Below are positions 12,293 to 24,343 of a DNA stretch of 64,000 bases, in pieces. The stretch comes from Chrysoporthe austroafricana. Taxonomy: Eukaryota > Ascomycota > Sordariomycetes > Diaporthales > Cryphonectriaceae. The stretch covers positions 2,342 through 66,341 of the forward strand of contig JYIP02000007.1 in the NCBI GenBank assembly GCA_001051155.2, given 5' to 3'. The translations under genes and the position numbers were made by a program. Within the stretch, counting starts at the first letter, position 1. Each line of letters starts with the position of its first letter. The notes beneath the pieces were generated by a model. The model did no database searches, was not told the origin of the DNA, and saw nothing but the letters and a program-made list of their open reading frames with translations.

Positions 12293-13918
12293 GTCGCCTG
12301 CAGGTCGAGGTCGGGTCCCCAGCGAGACGCCAGGTCTACTCGGGACTCGAGGGTGGGGAGGGTGGAGAGCGAAGACGAGACGACAGACGACAAGGACAGG
12401 ACGAGACGAGAGAAGATGAGAAGATACGGAAGCCGAGGCAGATCCCCACCAGAGGCTGGTGCAAGTGCAATCAAGATTCGAAGCCAGGGAAGACTGGTCG
12501 CTACCCGCAGCGTCGCGGCAAGCAGGGAGTTAATATATAGAGAGAGAGGGAAGAGGTCGGTCGACGACACAGGACAAGATAGCGAGCGAGGGGGAAAAGG
12601 TGCGTTGCAGTACGAGGCGGCAGCAGGGAGGGTTCGAAGATGGAACCCGCCGACAGCTGCTGCCGGGGCGGGACACCACTGGACAGGACAGGTACCCAGC
12701 GGGGTACGTACACGGTACTGGCCCTGCACCCGCCGTAGGGGCCCCGCAGGCGGTAGCGGCAGGGTACCGGGTACGTCCGTGCCGTGCAGCACTATCGTAC
12801 CCCGTAACTGGGTTCCATGCCAAAACCCACCTCAGCCTGGAAGGTGGGGACAGCAGCACGAACGGGGGACTCGGCAGACGGCGGCCACTGGCAGACAGAC
12901 ACTGACTGACGTTCATTCATGCCATTCATGCTCATGCAGGTTTCCACACCCGGCCAACCGTACGGACTCGCTCGTCATGGCACCCACCGTGCCACGCGTG
13001 CCCACCCAGCCCAGCCCAGCCGTGCCCACCCAGCCCAGCACGCAGGACTGGCAGGCATACACGGCAGCAGCTGGGCCCGGGGGGGGGGGGCGGCAGCAGC
13101 ATGGGCAGCAGCAGCAGCAACGACAATAGTAGTAGCAGTGAGGGGCCCCTGGGGAGAGGGACCAGGCCCCGACAGGCAGGCTCAGGGCCCTCGCAGGGGG
13201 CCCTGGACCGCACCCGCACCAGTGTGGCGTATGCACCCTAGCGAACCTGGCACCTGGCACCTGGCAGAGACAGACTGGCATGCCTACCCAGCGAGCCAAT
13301 ACGCACTGCTACAGTAGCTACTGAGTGTATACTGGCACTGCAGTAGAAGGCCTGGCATCCCCTCACCACCCACCGCTAACCACTGACCACCCGAGGACCC
13401 CAGTCCCAGGGCCCCAGTCAGTACGCACCCCAGCACCCGGTACTGGGTAGGATAGGGAAGGGCAGGGTCCCCCCCTCTGACATCACCGCGTCGAGATGAC
13501 GTTGGGCCCCTCGCAGCTATAACCCCAGCAAGCACGTACCTATCTGGGACCGTTTATTATTATTTTTTTTTTCCCCTCCCCTCCCCTTCCCCTGCCCCTC
13601 GCCAGAAACCTCAAACCTCCTCCACCCAGCAGCACATCTCCACACGCAAGGCAAGGCTCTGCGTCCCATCCTGCGTCCTGCTGACCACACACGCCCTGCC
13701 AGCACGCCACCGGCGGGTGAGCAGTCAGATCGTACATACGTCCTACGGCGTGCCGCTGCTGCAGTACACGTATCTCTTTCCCCGTCGACGACGGGATGGA
13801 TGGATATCAATGGATCAATGGATGGCTGGAGGGTTAGATGGTTGGTGGTGCTGCCCAAGCCGAGGGCGGGCAGGACGTCAGGACGCTGAGCGGGTCTGAT
13901 GCTACGTCGTCGCGCCGC

Positions 13919-13950
13919 CCAAGCCCAGGCCCAGGCCCAGGCCCAGGCAC
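13919..13950. repeat. CCAGGC hexamer tandem repeat
   Basis: Five near-identical copies of a six-base unit (CCCAGG/CCAGGC register) lie in non-coding DNA. Confidence 0.85.
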
Positions 13951-14360
13951 ACAAGGCTGGAGCTGGAGCTGAACCTGAACCTGCTCGGCGCGCACAGAAT
14001 TCCACAGCATTCCACACGCCCGTCAGGTTTTTGGGGCCCTGAAAACAACCTCGGATACGATGGCCGATCTGCTTCTATTTGCAGCAGCATCCCACGTTGC
14101 CACGCCCCGACCCACACACGCACAGCAGCCCGGGATAGCACACCTGGGGGCACCACCGTCTAAGCACTACAGCAAGTCCCGATCACGGGTACTTGCTTGC
14201 TAGCTTGCTAGCTTGCTGGCTTGCTTGCTCACAGCCTTGGTGTCTGTCCTCGGGGCCGGAAGATGGATATGGCCTCAGAGACACGCACCTACCTACTACC
14301 ATGTGGGCTGCCGGCGGCGTCGTCCTCCGAGAACGCCATGCGCCCATACTTGCTATATAT

Positions 14361-14423
14361 GGTGTGTTGTGCGTGTGTGTGCGTGTGTGGTTGTGACACA
14401 CACACACACACGCACAACACACC
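14361..14423. repeat. TG/CA inverted microsatellite able to form a long hairpin
   Basis: A TG-rich arm at 14361-14387 is followed after about 9 bases by its reverse complement at 14397-14423. The arms match at 26 of 27 positions, including the interrupting TTGTGCG element, so this is not merely two random dinucleotide repeats. Either strand could fold into a long stem. Confidence 0.85.
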
Positions 14424-15011
14424 CTGCTGCAGCAGGTATGCGGTGCTCCCTCTCGAGAATCTCCCGACAGGTCCCCAGGCACGCCGTGGGCCGTCATCGT
14501 GTGTCAGGAAGCACGGACAGCGAAGCAGCCATGAGCGAGCCCAGCCAGCCTCGCAACCGCGCCTGATTGAACCCGTCATTACCGCACTACCCGCGACATT
14601 TGCCATAGTAACTACATAGTACTCCGTGCCCAGCCAGCCCGCCCACCTTGCCACATTATCACAGGAGCCAGCCCGTCCACAACGGCTTACGATTCGCAGG
14701 CACAGCACGGCACGAGTTTTTCACGGGCGGACGGATGCCCCGAGTCCTCGATCTTGATCCTCTCTCTCTCAGGTCGTCCAACCAGCCCCACCGTGCTGAA
14801 TCACCGACTACGCAGTATGCCCGATGTTGACTGGACGACATGGTCCAGTTCATCGGCTGGGAAGATCCCCGCTGACACCTCGCCCGCCTCGCTGCTACTA
14901 CACCCACGAGGCTAAGTCGCCACGGAGATGAGGACTGGAGAGGGTTCTCTCCCTAACCCCGGAGCTTGTCAAACCCCATATGCAGGTCTGCTGATAGATG
15001 AACAGAGAAGC

Positions 15012-15030
15012 AAAAAAAAAAAAAAAAAAA
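15012..15030. repeat. Poly-A run
   Basis: About 19 consecutive A residues in non-coding sequence. No element with target-site duplications was recognised around it. Confidence 0.9.
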
Positions 15031-16252
15031 TCATAAAATCGCCTTATGCACCGAACCCGGTAGGGATCGGCCCCCGGGACTATACCTTTCTGCCCTGATC
15101 TGCCCTCAGATCTCCCAAACCTCCCTGCTCCATTGGTGCCTGACCTTGGTCCCGTTTCGCCCTGCAGTCGGGAGAGTGCCCAGGACCAAGACGACCCCGC
15201 CGGCCAGATCGCCAGACGCGGGGGCCCGGTCTCGATGGATGGCCGGACGAGAAGGTGATGCCGCCCTGCGATCGGCACGCGGGAAGGGAGATGGGGGGGG
15301 GACAGCACAGGGGCCAATATCGAGGCGATATGGGTGGATGCATGCAGGCAGGCCTGCGGCCGGTGAGCCGCATCTGCGCTCATCTGCGCTTGGCGCTCAC
15401 CCCCCTTCAACCCCCAACCTCTCGCCAACGGCTGGAACGACAGAACGCGGCCGGCCCGCCGCCTGCAGACCATAGATGCGCCGGTGTGCTCCGTAGTTCT
15501 CGTCCCGGGTCGACGAACCCGCGGCAGCCAGGGCGCTTCGCCCTCGAGCATCTGTCGTGTGTCATGGCCCTTGGGGTGGCCGATCCCCCCCCCCAAGTCG
15601 CCTCGAGGCCTTGTCTCGCGGTAATACAAGCATTTCCAGTGTCACCTCTATTGGACAACGCCAGTACATACGGCTTATTCGTTGGGGGCGGAGGCAAAAG
15701 AGCGGTCTGTAGCCCGCCCCGATGAGCTACTTCGCCCTCGTGTGTGTGTGTGTATGTGTATGTGTGCGCGCAGTAGGAGGAAGAGTAGCATCGCATCGCC
15801 TCCTCGAGCCGCTCCCAACCAAGGGGGCGTTCTCGACATGGCCGGGCCCGGGCCCCCAAGGTGGCACCACGGGCTGTACGCAGTCCCCTCCGCGGGCCCT
15901 GCCTGGGTACACATGGCGTGCGCTCTGCGGGCGGCCAGGCGGGTCAGTCCACCTCCCGACTCGAGGGAGCGCTGCTCAGGCCGCCTGGCCGGGGTCGCGC
16001 ACCCGATATTTCACGTAATGCGTATCACTCATGCAAGCCGAGTCATATATCGCACCCTCCTTACGAGCTGCAGTCTCGTCAGGTTCGTGCCGGGGCCACA
16101 CGCCGCACGCTGGGCACCGACGGTCGTCCCTGGCAGGCATTGGTTCAATTTTTTTTTTTTTTTTTGTGGTCTCTCTCATACGGACATGAACGCTCAGGAG
16201 CCTTACTGCTGTGCTGTAGAAGAAGTGTCATGTATTCTCATGCGAGTATACC

Positions 16253-18134
16253 CTACGCAAGAGCCCCCATGGGATCCCAGAGGGGCAGGACGAGGGGCTC
16301 CTTGTTGCGCACGTCCTTCACCTCTTGCGACAAGAACTTCGGGTCGACCACGGCCTGGTAGACAAACTCGTCCATCCTATCCGGCACCGGACCGTCAGTA
16401 AGGACCGTGCCGACGTGATAGCAGGACTGGAGAAAAGAGGGAACATACCAGGCATCACTCATGACATACCAGCCCTCCATGCCGCGGTCCGTGCCCCAGC
16501 TGTTCTGTACCCGCCACCTGACCGTTTTGCCCGTCCTCTCGTCGACATGGACCGCCGTGAGGACCATGGCATGAGTCATGGCGCTCTCGCCCGTCCGCAG
16601 GCGCGCGGCCTTGTCCATGCCCAGCAGGCTCACGTTGAAGCCCAGCTCGTAATCGATGAGCGACAGGTCCATGACGCCCGAGGCGTCGCTGAACTTGCCG
16701 ACGTCGCTGCCGAAGAACACGGGCAGCCCCGCGCGGAGCATGGCCACGCACGCGTCCTTCAGCGTCTGCATCTCCACGTTGATGTACGTGATGCCCCGGC
16801 CGCCGACGACGTTGCCCAGCCGGTCCACGGTGAGCAGCGACAGCGGCGGGTTCCGCGGGTCGTGGACGAGCGAGACGAGCCCCGCGAGCACCGACGACGC
16901 CACCCGGAAGTCGGCGCTCCAGATGTCGCCCGCGAAGTCGAGGGGCGTGGCGCGCACCTCCCGCGCCTTGCCGCCCCGGTCCACGAACTGCCACGTGAAC
17001 TCGTCGGTGGGCGCGGGCGGCGGGCCGAGGGTCAGCGTGAGGATGGCGTGGATCTCTCTCATCATCTTGGCCTTGGCCGAGGCGACGGAGGACGCCGTGG
17101 CGGACGGCGACCTGAGCATCGAGCGGAGGATGAGCGCGTCCTCGCGCAGCTTGGTGAAGACGATGGAGTTGAGGATCGAGCTGGACTTCGCGTTGAAGGA
17201 GTCGGGATAGAGCACCTGGGGGACTTTGGGGGAGGGAGGGCCCGTGGTGTTAGCAGCCATCAGCGCTCAAGGGTATTCGCGGCGGGACGCAGGAAACATA
17301 CCCAGCCCGTACTTGGTCACGAGGTTGTAGACCATATCCCACTGCCCGCCGTCGGACAGCGGGGCCTGGACCAGGGTCTGGACGAGGCGGGAGTCCAGGT
17401 CGAGGTCGGACGTGTCGATGATCTGCTCGAGGAAGAAGTTGGCCTTCTCCAGCTTGTCCCTGTCCAGAGGGTCAGCACCATGTTCCCCCAGCCCAGCTCG
17501 TCGCCAGAGGCTCGGTATCTGTGCCAGGTCGGACCCACCAGAAGAACAGCCACGCCTGGCTCAGCTCAAACGACTCCAGGTTGTACTTTTGCATGAGCGC
17601 GACGCGGAAGACATTCGTGGCCGCGAACAGCCAGCACCGGCCACTGCTCCGCTGGTTGGTGATGGGCGCGCCCTCGAAGGGGATCTTGACGTTGTAGACC
17701 TGCTGGTCGGAGATCTTGGCAGCGCGGGAGGTCAAGACGTCACGAGGGCTGGCGGCGGACAGGGCCGAGAGGGCGAGTCTATCACGGCGGACAAGATCAG
17801 ACATCATGTAAGGTCACGAAGGGGGGGAGGTTAGGAGGGCCGCCATGGCAACCTGGCGGTATCCCCCGAGCGCCGCCCAGCGATACACGGACCTGTTCTT
17901 GGGATCCTTCAGCAGCCGGGACTGCCAGTGCTCCAGCTCGTCGACGTCGAGGGTGGTGGGGCTGTGCCGGAGCGCATCGAGGGCCTTCTCGTTGGGCGAG
18001 CCGTCGCCCTCGGGGCCGTCGACCTCCACGAAGCCGTCCTCGTTGATGGCCTGCTTCTTCTCGAGCTCGAGGGCGCGGAGGCGCTCGAGGACGGCCCTCT
18101 CGTCGGCGGTCGGCCTGGACTGGCTGGAACCCAT
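16253..18134 (-). CDS. LAP3: Bleomycin hydrolase, cysteine aminopeptidase C1B (four exons)
   Basis: This is the conserved papain-like cysteine aminopeptidase that forms cytosolic hexamers in yeast and also hydrolyses homocysteine thiolactone. Exons are 18134-17893, 17778-17539, 17459-17302 and 17223-16253. The introns are 114, 79 and 78 bases, all GT-AG. The spliced protein is 536 residues. The catalytic set is complete: Gln123 and Cys129 in [12 protein letters not shown], His431 in SAMTHAMVL, and Asn454 in [14 protein letters not shown]. The ATG at 18134 gives MGSSQSRP, whose Gly-Ser start could be myristoylated; that is inference. The protein ends DPMGALA; the carboxyl tail sits in the active-site cleft in known family members. 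A TATA-rich dinucleotide stretch (18150-18195) lies just upstream of the start. Family assignment is very secure. Confidence 0.96.
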
Positions 18135-19626
18135 AGCTACGATGTGTGTATACGGATATAGAGAGGTATATAGATATAGATATATATAGATATATGAGCG
18201 TCGCAGGAGTCGTAGAGAGACCTCGAACCCTGCCTAGCGGGGGAGAAGACGAGACGACAGGCGAGGACTTCGCGAGCGCGCTGTCAAGACACTGCTGCAA
18301 GACACAGACAGTCGCCTCTTGTGCAGGAGGCGAGAGAGAGATGCTGCTGCTGTTGGGTCGAGAGGGCTATCGTGAAACCGGAGAGGAGGGGGGGGCTGGC
18401 TTATCAGATCCCGGGGACGCGGGAATGCATGTGCTATATAATACTGTACCATAGCGGTAGTATGTACTCAGTATAGCCCGTGGGGCGTGCCGAGTAATTG
18501 CTCCATTGGGCGTAGCGTGCGCCGGCCTGGCCAACCGTATCACACCAGCCGTCCGCGAGCCAGCCACCGTCCTCCCCGGGCAGCGAGTATGCAGGATCAG
18601 GCGCGAGCTCCACTGGGCGATCTTATCTTATGTGACCGTGTGGTAGGGTGGTGTGATCAGCGTGGCCATCAGGGTGCTCCCACCGATTGAAAGAGGCCTG
18701 GCGGGAGGGAGGGGAGTGAGTGAGTGAGTGAGTACCTTGCTGGCCAGTGGCCCTGCATTGCGTGCTACACACGAAGAGCCCATTCCACATCGGCAACGTA
18801 CGTATCACCTCAGGCGGGCAACGACGCGGGTGATCATCAGGTGCGCGTTTCAGGAGGGTTACCTGAGCAGCTTGCCCTCGACCTATGGCCTGGATGGGGT
18901 AGATGCTATGTTGCTGCGTAGGAGCCTGGGGTACAGCGCGATATCACTACATAGTATATACTATATATAAAGTGAGGAGCTCTCTAGCCAGGCCCACGGC
19001 CCGCAACCCAGGACTGACGAGTCTGGAATGCTCGCCTACGCTTAAGACACGCGAGGCACGAGGCATGAGGCATGAGGCATGAGGCATGAGGCACGAGGCA
19101 CGAGGCACGAGGCACGTAGAGACGGCACGATCAAAGACAGCGGCCCGCCCCGCGAGGGAGAGGCGCGGGTGCTTGTTTGTCCAACGTCGTCCCTCGTCTC
19201 TCAACGCGATAGTCACACTGGGAAGACCCTACGGGGAAGACAACCTCATCATACCCAATGCGCCAACTGTCATTACATCCCGAAGTCATGTACAGACTAC
19301 CTATCTATCATGTTGACATCGAATACTGACATGGAAACCCCTGATCCCAAGAAGCCGACTCGGTTTGTGCCAATCGCCCTGTCCGATTTTCCTAGACCCG
19401 AACGACATCGTCTTTTCCTCGACTTTGGTCATTCGTTTATCCCATCGTAAACCATCGTTACCTCATACCAGCAAGCACCCACGGCGTCTCCGCGAGAGAT
19501 CAACACCGAGCTCAGAGCCGCCCGCCCCCCACAAGAGGGGAGGGGGGCGGCGAGCTGCAGTGGATCACCAGGCGGGCACGCGCCCTTGCTCGACAGGCCT
19601 GCTGGTCTCACACACAAGTCTCCTCT
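18135..19626. other. Intergenic region between bleomycin hydrolase and hex1
   Basis: No gene recognised. It contains the presumed bleomycin hydrolase promoter (TATA-rich 18150-18195), a second AT-rich motif at 18951-18971 reading TATATACTATATATAAAG, a seven-base tandem repeat, and the 3' flank of hex1. Confidence 0.6.
19053..19116. repeat. GAGGCAY seven-base tandem repeat
   Basis: Nine consecutive copies of a seven-base unit that alternates GAGGCAC and GAGGCAT. It lies between bleomycin hydrolase and hex1. With no spacers, it is a minisatellite and not a CRISPR array. Confidence 0.95.
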
Positions 19627-21692
19627 CTACAATGACGCACCGTGCAGCACCTTCATGTCGACTGCCATCTCGTGGCCGTGGTGGTGGACCACCAGCACGC
19701 GCACGGATCCCCGGCCAGAGTCGAAGGCCTTGGACAGGCGCTCCCACAGGTTGGACTGCTCGCTGACCGGCAGGCTCTGCTTGACGTCTCCCGTCTCGGT
19801 CATGGCGACGACTGCGACCACCGGGGTCAGCTCTTGTTGCGCGCCGGGGTAGGCACAGGGGCGGGGCTACTTACCGTGGCCGTCCTGGAGGTCAAGGACG
19901 CGGTACTGCTTCATGATGGGTCCGCGCATGGTCTGGACGACGACGCTGGGCGCCGGGTTGTGGATCTGGGAGGACTCCTCGTGGAGCTGCTTGGTGAACA
20001 GGTCGACACCCAGGTAGCGGTGCTGGCCGGTGGCGTTGGAGCTCGAGATGCGGATCACCTGGCACGGGTGGCCCTGGAGCATCAGGATATCGCCGATCCG
20101 GATGTGGTGGCAGGGGATCGTGACTGTATAGGGCGCAACGTCCTCAGAGTAAGCCGAGTGTTCACGTCGCGGGCGGCTCTCCCGAACCTCGATCACCTCC
20201 CTGGTCTTGTGATGACCTTCGGGGTGGATGACGCGGTCAGCCAACTTGTGAAGGCCGTGCCGGAAAGAGTGGTGGTGGCCTACACCGGAGGCATTCAGAT
20301 TGAGACAAAAGGAGACCCCGGGGAAGGGGAGGGGAAGGGGGGGGGAAAGAGCAAAACTACGTTACTCACCATCCTCGTCGAAGTAACCCATGTTGACTTC
20401 GTGTTCGTGCTGGTGGTGACGGTGATGCTTGGGGCGCTCGGAGCGGTCGAACTCGAAGGTCTCCTCGACACGGACGGAGTCCCTGGCAGAGGGGCGGATG
20501 CGGGGCGTTTCGACGGTGGTCTCGTCGACGCGGACGGTCTCCCTGATCACGGGCCGGCGGTAAGATCCGCTGACGGTGGTCTCGTCGACGTGGACGCTCT
20601 CCTTGACGGGTCGGCGGTGGTACGATCCGTCGACGGTGGTCTCGTCGATATGGATGCTCTCCTTGGCAGGTCGGCGGTGATACGATCCGTCGACGGTGGT
20701 CTCGTCGATGTGGATGCTCTCCTTGACGGGCCGGCGGTAAGATCCGTCGACAACGGTCTCGTCGATGTGGACGGTCTCCTTGACAACGGGTCGGCGGTAG
20801 GATCCGTCGACGGTGGTCTCGGTCACGCGGACGTCCTCACGGTAGCCGGGCTGGTATCGAGCACGGTACTCACGCTCGATCTTGTCGATGGGGCTGTAGT
20901 ACTGCTCAGGCAGCTGCTCGTGGTGACGGCGGTGGTGAGGCTGGTGATGAGATCGGTGGCCGTCGATCTCGATGTGGGTGTCAGAGTACGTGGAGCGAGC
21001 GGGTCTGTTCACAGCCGAAGCAGGTCAGGTCAGCAATCGGTACTCGCAGGTGGACGGTTCGGCCTCCATCTGCCGACATCGAACATGACGCGCAAGACTA
21101 CAGTAGGAGGACCCAGGTGCTAGAGGCAGCAGGCTCGCCCGGCCTCCGGGCCTGGGGTTGCGTCAAGGCAGATCTCCACCGATGTCTCTCGCTCTCTCTC
21201 TCTCTCTCTCTCTTCCTCTCGTCCTGTCCTTGCTTGCTCGGGGGAACTTGTCGATGACGACGCCGATGCAGTGAGGGGGGACCTGGAGGGGCTCAAGGAA
21301 AGACTGCAACGAAAACAGATGGGTATTGGGCAATACCTGGGCTGTTGCTCCTTGAGCTCTTCGCGGTAATACTCCTCACGACGGACACCGGGGCGGCGGT
21401 AACGTTCGTCTTCCCTCTCCCTGACGATGCGGACCTCTTCCTCAGAGTAGCGACGCTCCCCGCGAGGAAGGTCGGCAGAAGCGGCGGAGTGGGAAGAGTA
21501 CTGACTACCTTCCCGCCCGGGCCTGTGGTGGTGGTGAGGAAGGTCGATCTGCACCTCCTCGTGGGTGGTCGTGACCGACTCCTTCTGCTCGGCGTCGCGG
21601 TACGACGAGGGGAAGATGCTGAAGGGGACGGGGACTCTCGCTTCAAAATCCAGGTTGACTGCCTTGTATGGGCGCGCAGAGTCGTCTTCTTC
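19627..21692 (-). CDS. hex1: Woronin body major protein Hex1, with repeat-rich long amino-terminal form
   Basis: Hex1 is the self-assembling, eIF5A-like protein that forms the dense core of Woronin bodies, the peroxisome-derived organelles that plug septal pores. Core exons are 20391-20370 (MGYFDED), 20279-19875 and 19811-19627, giving 203 residues. Diagnostic stretches are SFRHGLHKLADRV, IPCHHIRIGDILMLQG, YLGVDLFTKQLHEESS and TETGDVKQSLP. Splice joints: donor GTGAGT with acceptor TGTAG, then donor GTAAGT with acceptor CGCAG (63 bases). The frame continues upstream of the ATG at 20391 through exon 21004-20370 and, across a 332-base intron, exon 21337 to about 21692. This adds six DETTVDGSYRRPVKES-like repeats and a His-rich segment. 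Alternatively spliced Hex1 extensions are known in several fungi. No ATG for the long form was found; its first exon must lie further upstream. The carboxyl end reads HGASL and not the usual SRL-type peroxisome signal. Confidence 0.93.
20490..20860 (-). repeat. Coding tandem repeats in the Hex1 amino-terminal extension
   Basis: About six imperfect copies of a 57-60-base unit encode a peptide like DETTVDGSYRRPVKESIHI. Copies vary at SGSY, VDGSYH and RRPA positions. The phase is conserved, which supports real coding sequence for the extension. Confidence 0.9.
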
Positions 21693-22096
21693 TCAACCTC
21701 GTTCGCAAGACGTTGACTGTTCCAGCCAAGGTCTCGGGGAACAAGGAAGAAAAAAAGATTCCTCTGGCTTCTTCCTGGGGAAAGAAGTCGAAAGAAAAGA
21801 GAGAGAAAGAGAAGGACCCTACCAATTGGATGGAACGGACTCCTTCTATTTAGACTCTAGATTTCGATCGAGTTCCGGCTGGGGGGGAGGAAGAGGGACA
21901 GAGGGAGGGGTGGTCCCGGACGAGGAGGTGGCTCTTGATATGTAGGTTGAAGGTGTGAGGCTGGAGTCGTGTCCGGATGAGAGTAGAGGAGAACTAGGAC
22001 AAGAACAGAGGGGAGAAAACGTGGGAAGAGTAGAGGAAGAGGGGACAAGAGAAGGCGGGCCATTGAAATACTCCAGAGGACGCACGCCCACGCCCC

Positions 22097-22156
<60 letters not shown>

Positions 22157-24343
22157 NCCCCCCCCCCCCGTTCCCTCCTCCTAGCCCTCGCCCTCATCCT
22201 CGTCCTCGCATTCGCTGGACGGTTGCTACGGCACTTGCTACTGGCCGTCACCACAGGTTCCCTTCTCCTCCGCGCCCGCCGGAGCTGAGAGGTGTGTTTA
22301 CTTCGGGTGGGGACTGTGCCCAGAGCTGCATAGCTGCAGCTCGTCTTGTTTATCCCACCCCAGATCGAGCCTAGCCAGACAGGCCGACCAGGGTTCCAGC
22401 TCCGGACGACCCTTGTCCTCGTGTGAGACCCAGTCTGCCAGCCTGCCAGCCCGGCTCGGCGCGAGGCCATCAGGCTGGACGCCGGGGCAGCAGACGAGCT
22501 GCCCGATATGGCGCACCTGCGTACCTGACAGGTCTCGAGGCGGGTGTCGACAGGAAGACCACGATCCAGCGGTGCGAGGAGCAGCCAGGCACGGGCACAC
22601 GAGATGCTCACGGCACGGTCGGGCTCGGGCCAGCAGCCGTGGCACTATGTAGAGAGCTGGCTGGCCAGAGCTCGGCGCCAGCGCCGGCCCAGGCCCCGGC
22701 ACAGACTACCCTATAGGTGCGTCCGTAGTGCGTGTCATTGTGGTACGCAAGTGGCCGACGGCAGACGCTGCCTATGCCCAGCGCCCAACCACCGCATTTC
22801 GCCATCCCGTGCGGTCGGGGAGCTGACGGCGGCCTGGCCTAGATGGATCTGAGCCGGATCTGATCTTTCTCCCTCCCCTCGGTGGGACCGTGGAACCGTG
22901 CTGCACTGCTCTGCAGAGCCCCTGCGCCGCACCAGGCCGGCGCCGCGCATGAGAGATGGCTGGGGAAGTGGAGCGAGAGGGAAAGGATATTTGAGTAGGC
23001 TGGAACACGGCCAAGGCGGTCCCGCCGTCGACGACGTGCAGCGCAACGCAATTGGACGCCCTCGATGGGTTCCCCCAGCCACTCCAGCCCGTCTTTTCTG
23101 CATCCCCATCCAGGATGCCCGCTGACATCGGGCCAGGTGCCAGGTGCGTGTTATGTGGCCATTGGGCCGGCGGCGTACGTGCGTGTTACGTGAGCTGCAG
23201 CTTCTCCTCTGCCCGGCGTGCCGAGGGCCCAAGAGCGGTGGATGGCCCTGTGGGTGGTCCTGTGTGCATGATGCTGTCCCTGGGGCGCACCGGCGACTCA
23301 GGCCAGCATCAACACCACCACCGCCCGGGCCAGAGGTCCCTGCGATACACGGCCCAGCACGCCCATCCTCAACCCCCAGGGCTCGCGGGCACCCCCATCC
23401 AAAGAGAGATGGTGCACACGGGCTTCCGGAAGGATGCTCTGAAGGGCCTGGTCCTGCAGGAGACCTTGCCTGTTGCCACGGGAACGCTCGCGCCAACCCG
23501 CAGATCGATGCAACCCCCTGCGCCAATATTGAATGAAACCTCCCGGCGAGGATTCTTCACATGTCGCCCGTCCTTCCCAACCCGCCGCTGGAGATTTGAG
23601 CTGCTGTGTATGAGGGTGTACCAAGTACGCCCGTACGTCGGGAGCAGTGGCAGGTTGGTGAGCTCGCAGGGGACGCTGCCAGGACCTGAGGAGCTCGGTC
23701 GTGGTGTGGAACAGCTCCTCGCGGTGGCGAGGATGGGCCCTCACGGATCTTCTTGCGGTGGCAGGTAAAACGGGTCCGTGGTCGTTAGACGACATGCCAG
23801 GCCCAGCCACACTTTCACGGCAGCGGGACCACATTGTTACTGATTACTGTGTGCCGATAGTTGGTACGGTGAAGTAATTAATTTGTGCAGGTCAAACACC
23901 GCCAACGACGCCGAGCTAATCTCACTGGCACAGGTCTCACTTTCGTCGCGGATGTCTTCTTCCTGCGAAGTATAATCTTGATTTTATTTTATTTTATTTT
24001 ATTTTTATTCCTTTATTTCTCTGTTTCTCATCTGCCATTCTATTATTTTACCGAATTTCATTTTTATTATGCTTGTTATTCTTCCTCTTCTTCTTCTTCT
24101 CTCTCTTTTTTTTTGGATTTAGAAATGGGGGGGGGGGGCCTGGGTGGACCAACGACCAGGGGGCCACCCAATGACGTACCTCGTACCTCCAGGCGACAAT
24201 GCAGCCAGGAACAACCCCGCCATACTTTCACCCGTACACGCCGGCCGCAGATTCTGGGCTTCTGGGCTTCTCATTGAGACGAGCCGAGCCTCAGGCCCTA
24301 CCTGTCCAGGACGAACCTTCCCCTCCCCCCAAAGCTCCCTAAC
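21693..24343. other. Spacer between hex1 and RQC2
   Basis: No gene recognised. It contains the presumed hex1 promoter and unidentified first exon (21693-22090), a poly-C run with an N (22098-22169), and GC-rich sequence with random open frames. An AT- and T-rich stretch at 23970-24115 precedes the RQC2 gene by about 230 bases and may be part of its promoter or leader. Confidence 0.55.
22098..22169. repeat. Poly-C run with ambiguous base
   Basis: About 70 C residues, interrupted by one T and an N at 22157. This is likely an unresolved homopolymer or a collapsed assembly join. Confidence 0.9.

Larger units (their letters stand above)
11297..16252. other. Five-kilobase spacer without recognised genes
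   Basis: This spacer lies upstream of the DUF8035 gene and downstream of bleomycin hydrolase. It contains repeated AGGTC/AGGTCT words (11740-11800), TG microsatellites, a 12-base tandem repeat (12260-12292), a GTAC-dense patch (12692-12800), CCAGGC repeats (13919-13950), a TG/CA hairpin (14361-14423), a poly-A run (15012-15030) and a T run (16149-16165). The open frames of 250-340 codons here are GC-driven and show no family resemblance. Confidence 0.6.

Noticed and set aside
11776..12792. 338-codon minus-strand and 309-codon plus-strand open frames in the spacer
   Set aside because: Composition is random for GC-rich DNA, with repeated QHATQHAT-like words from the tandem repeat. No family, no splice-joint support.
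19053..19116. Possible CRISPR array
   Set aside because: Direct seven-base units have no spacers, and CRISPR arrays are not expected in a fungal nuclear genome. It is a minisatellite.
19642..21123. 493-codon plus-strand open frame
   Set aside because: It is the antisense shadow of hex1, whose identity and introns are secure.
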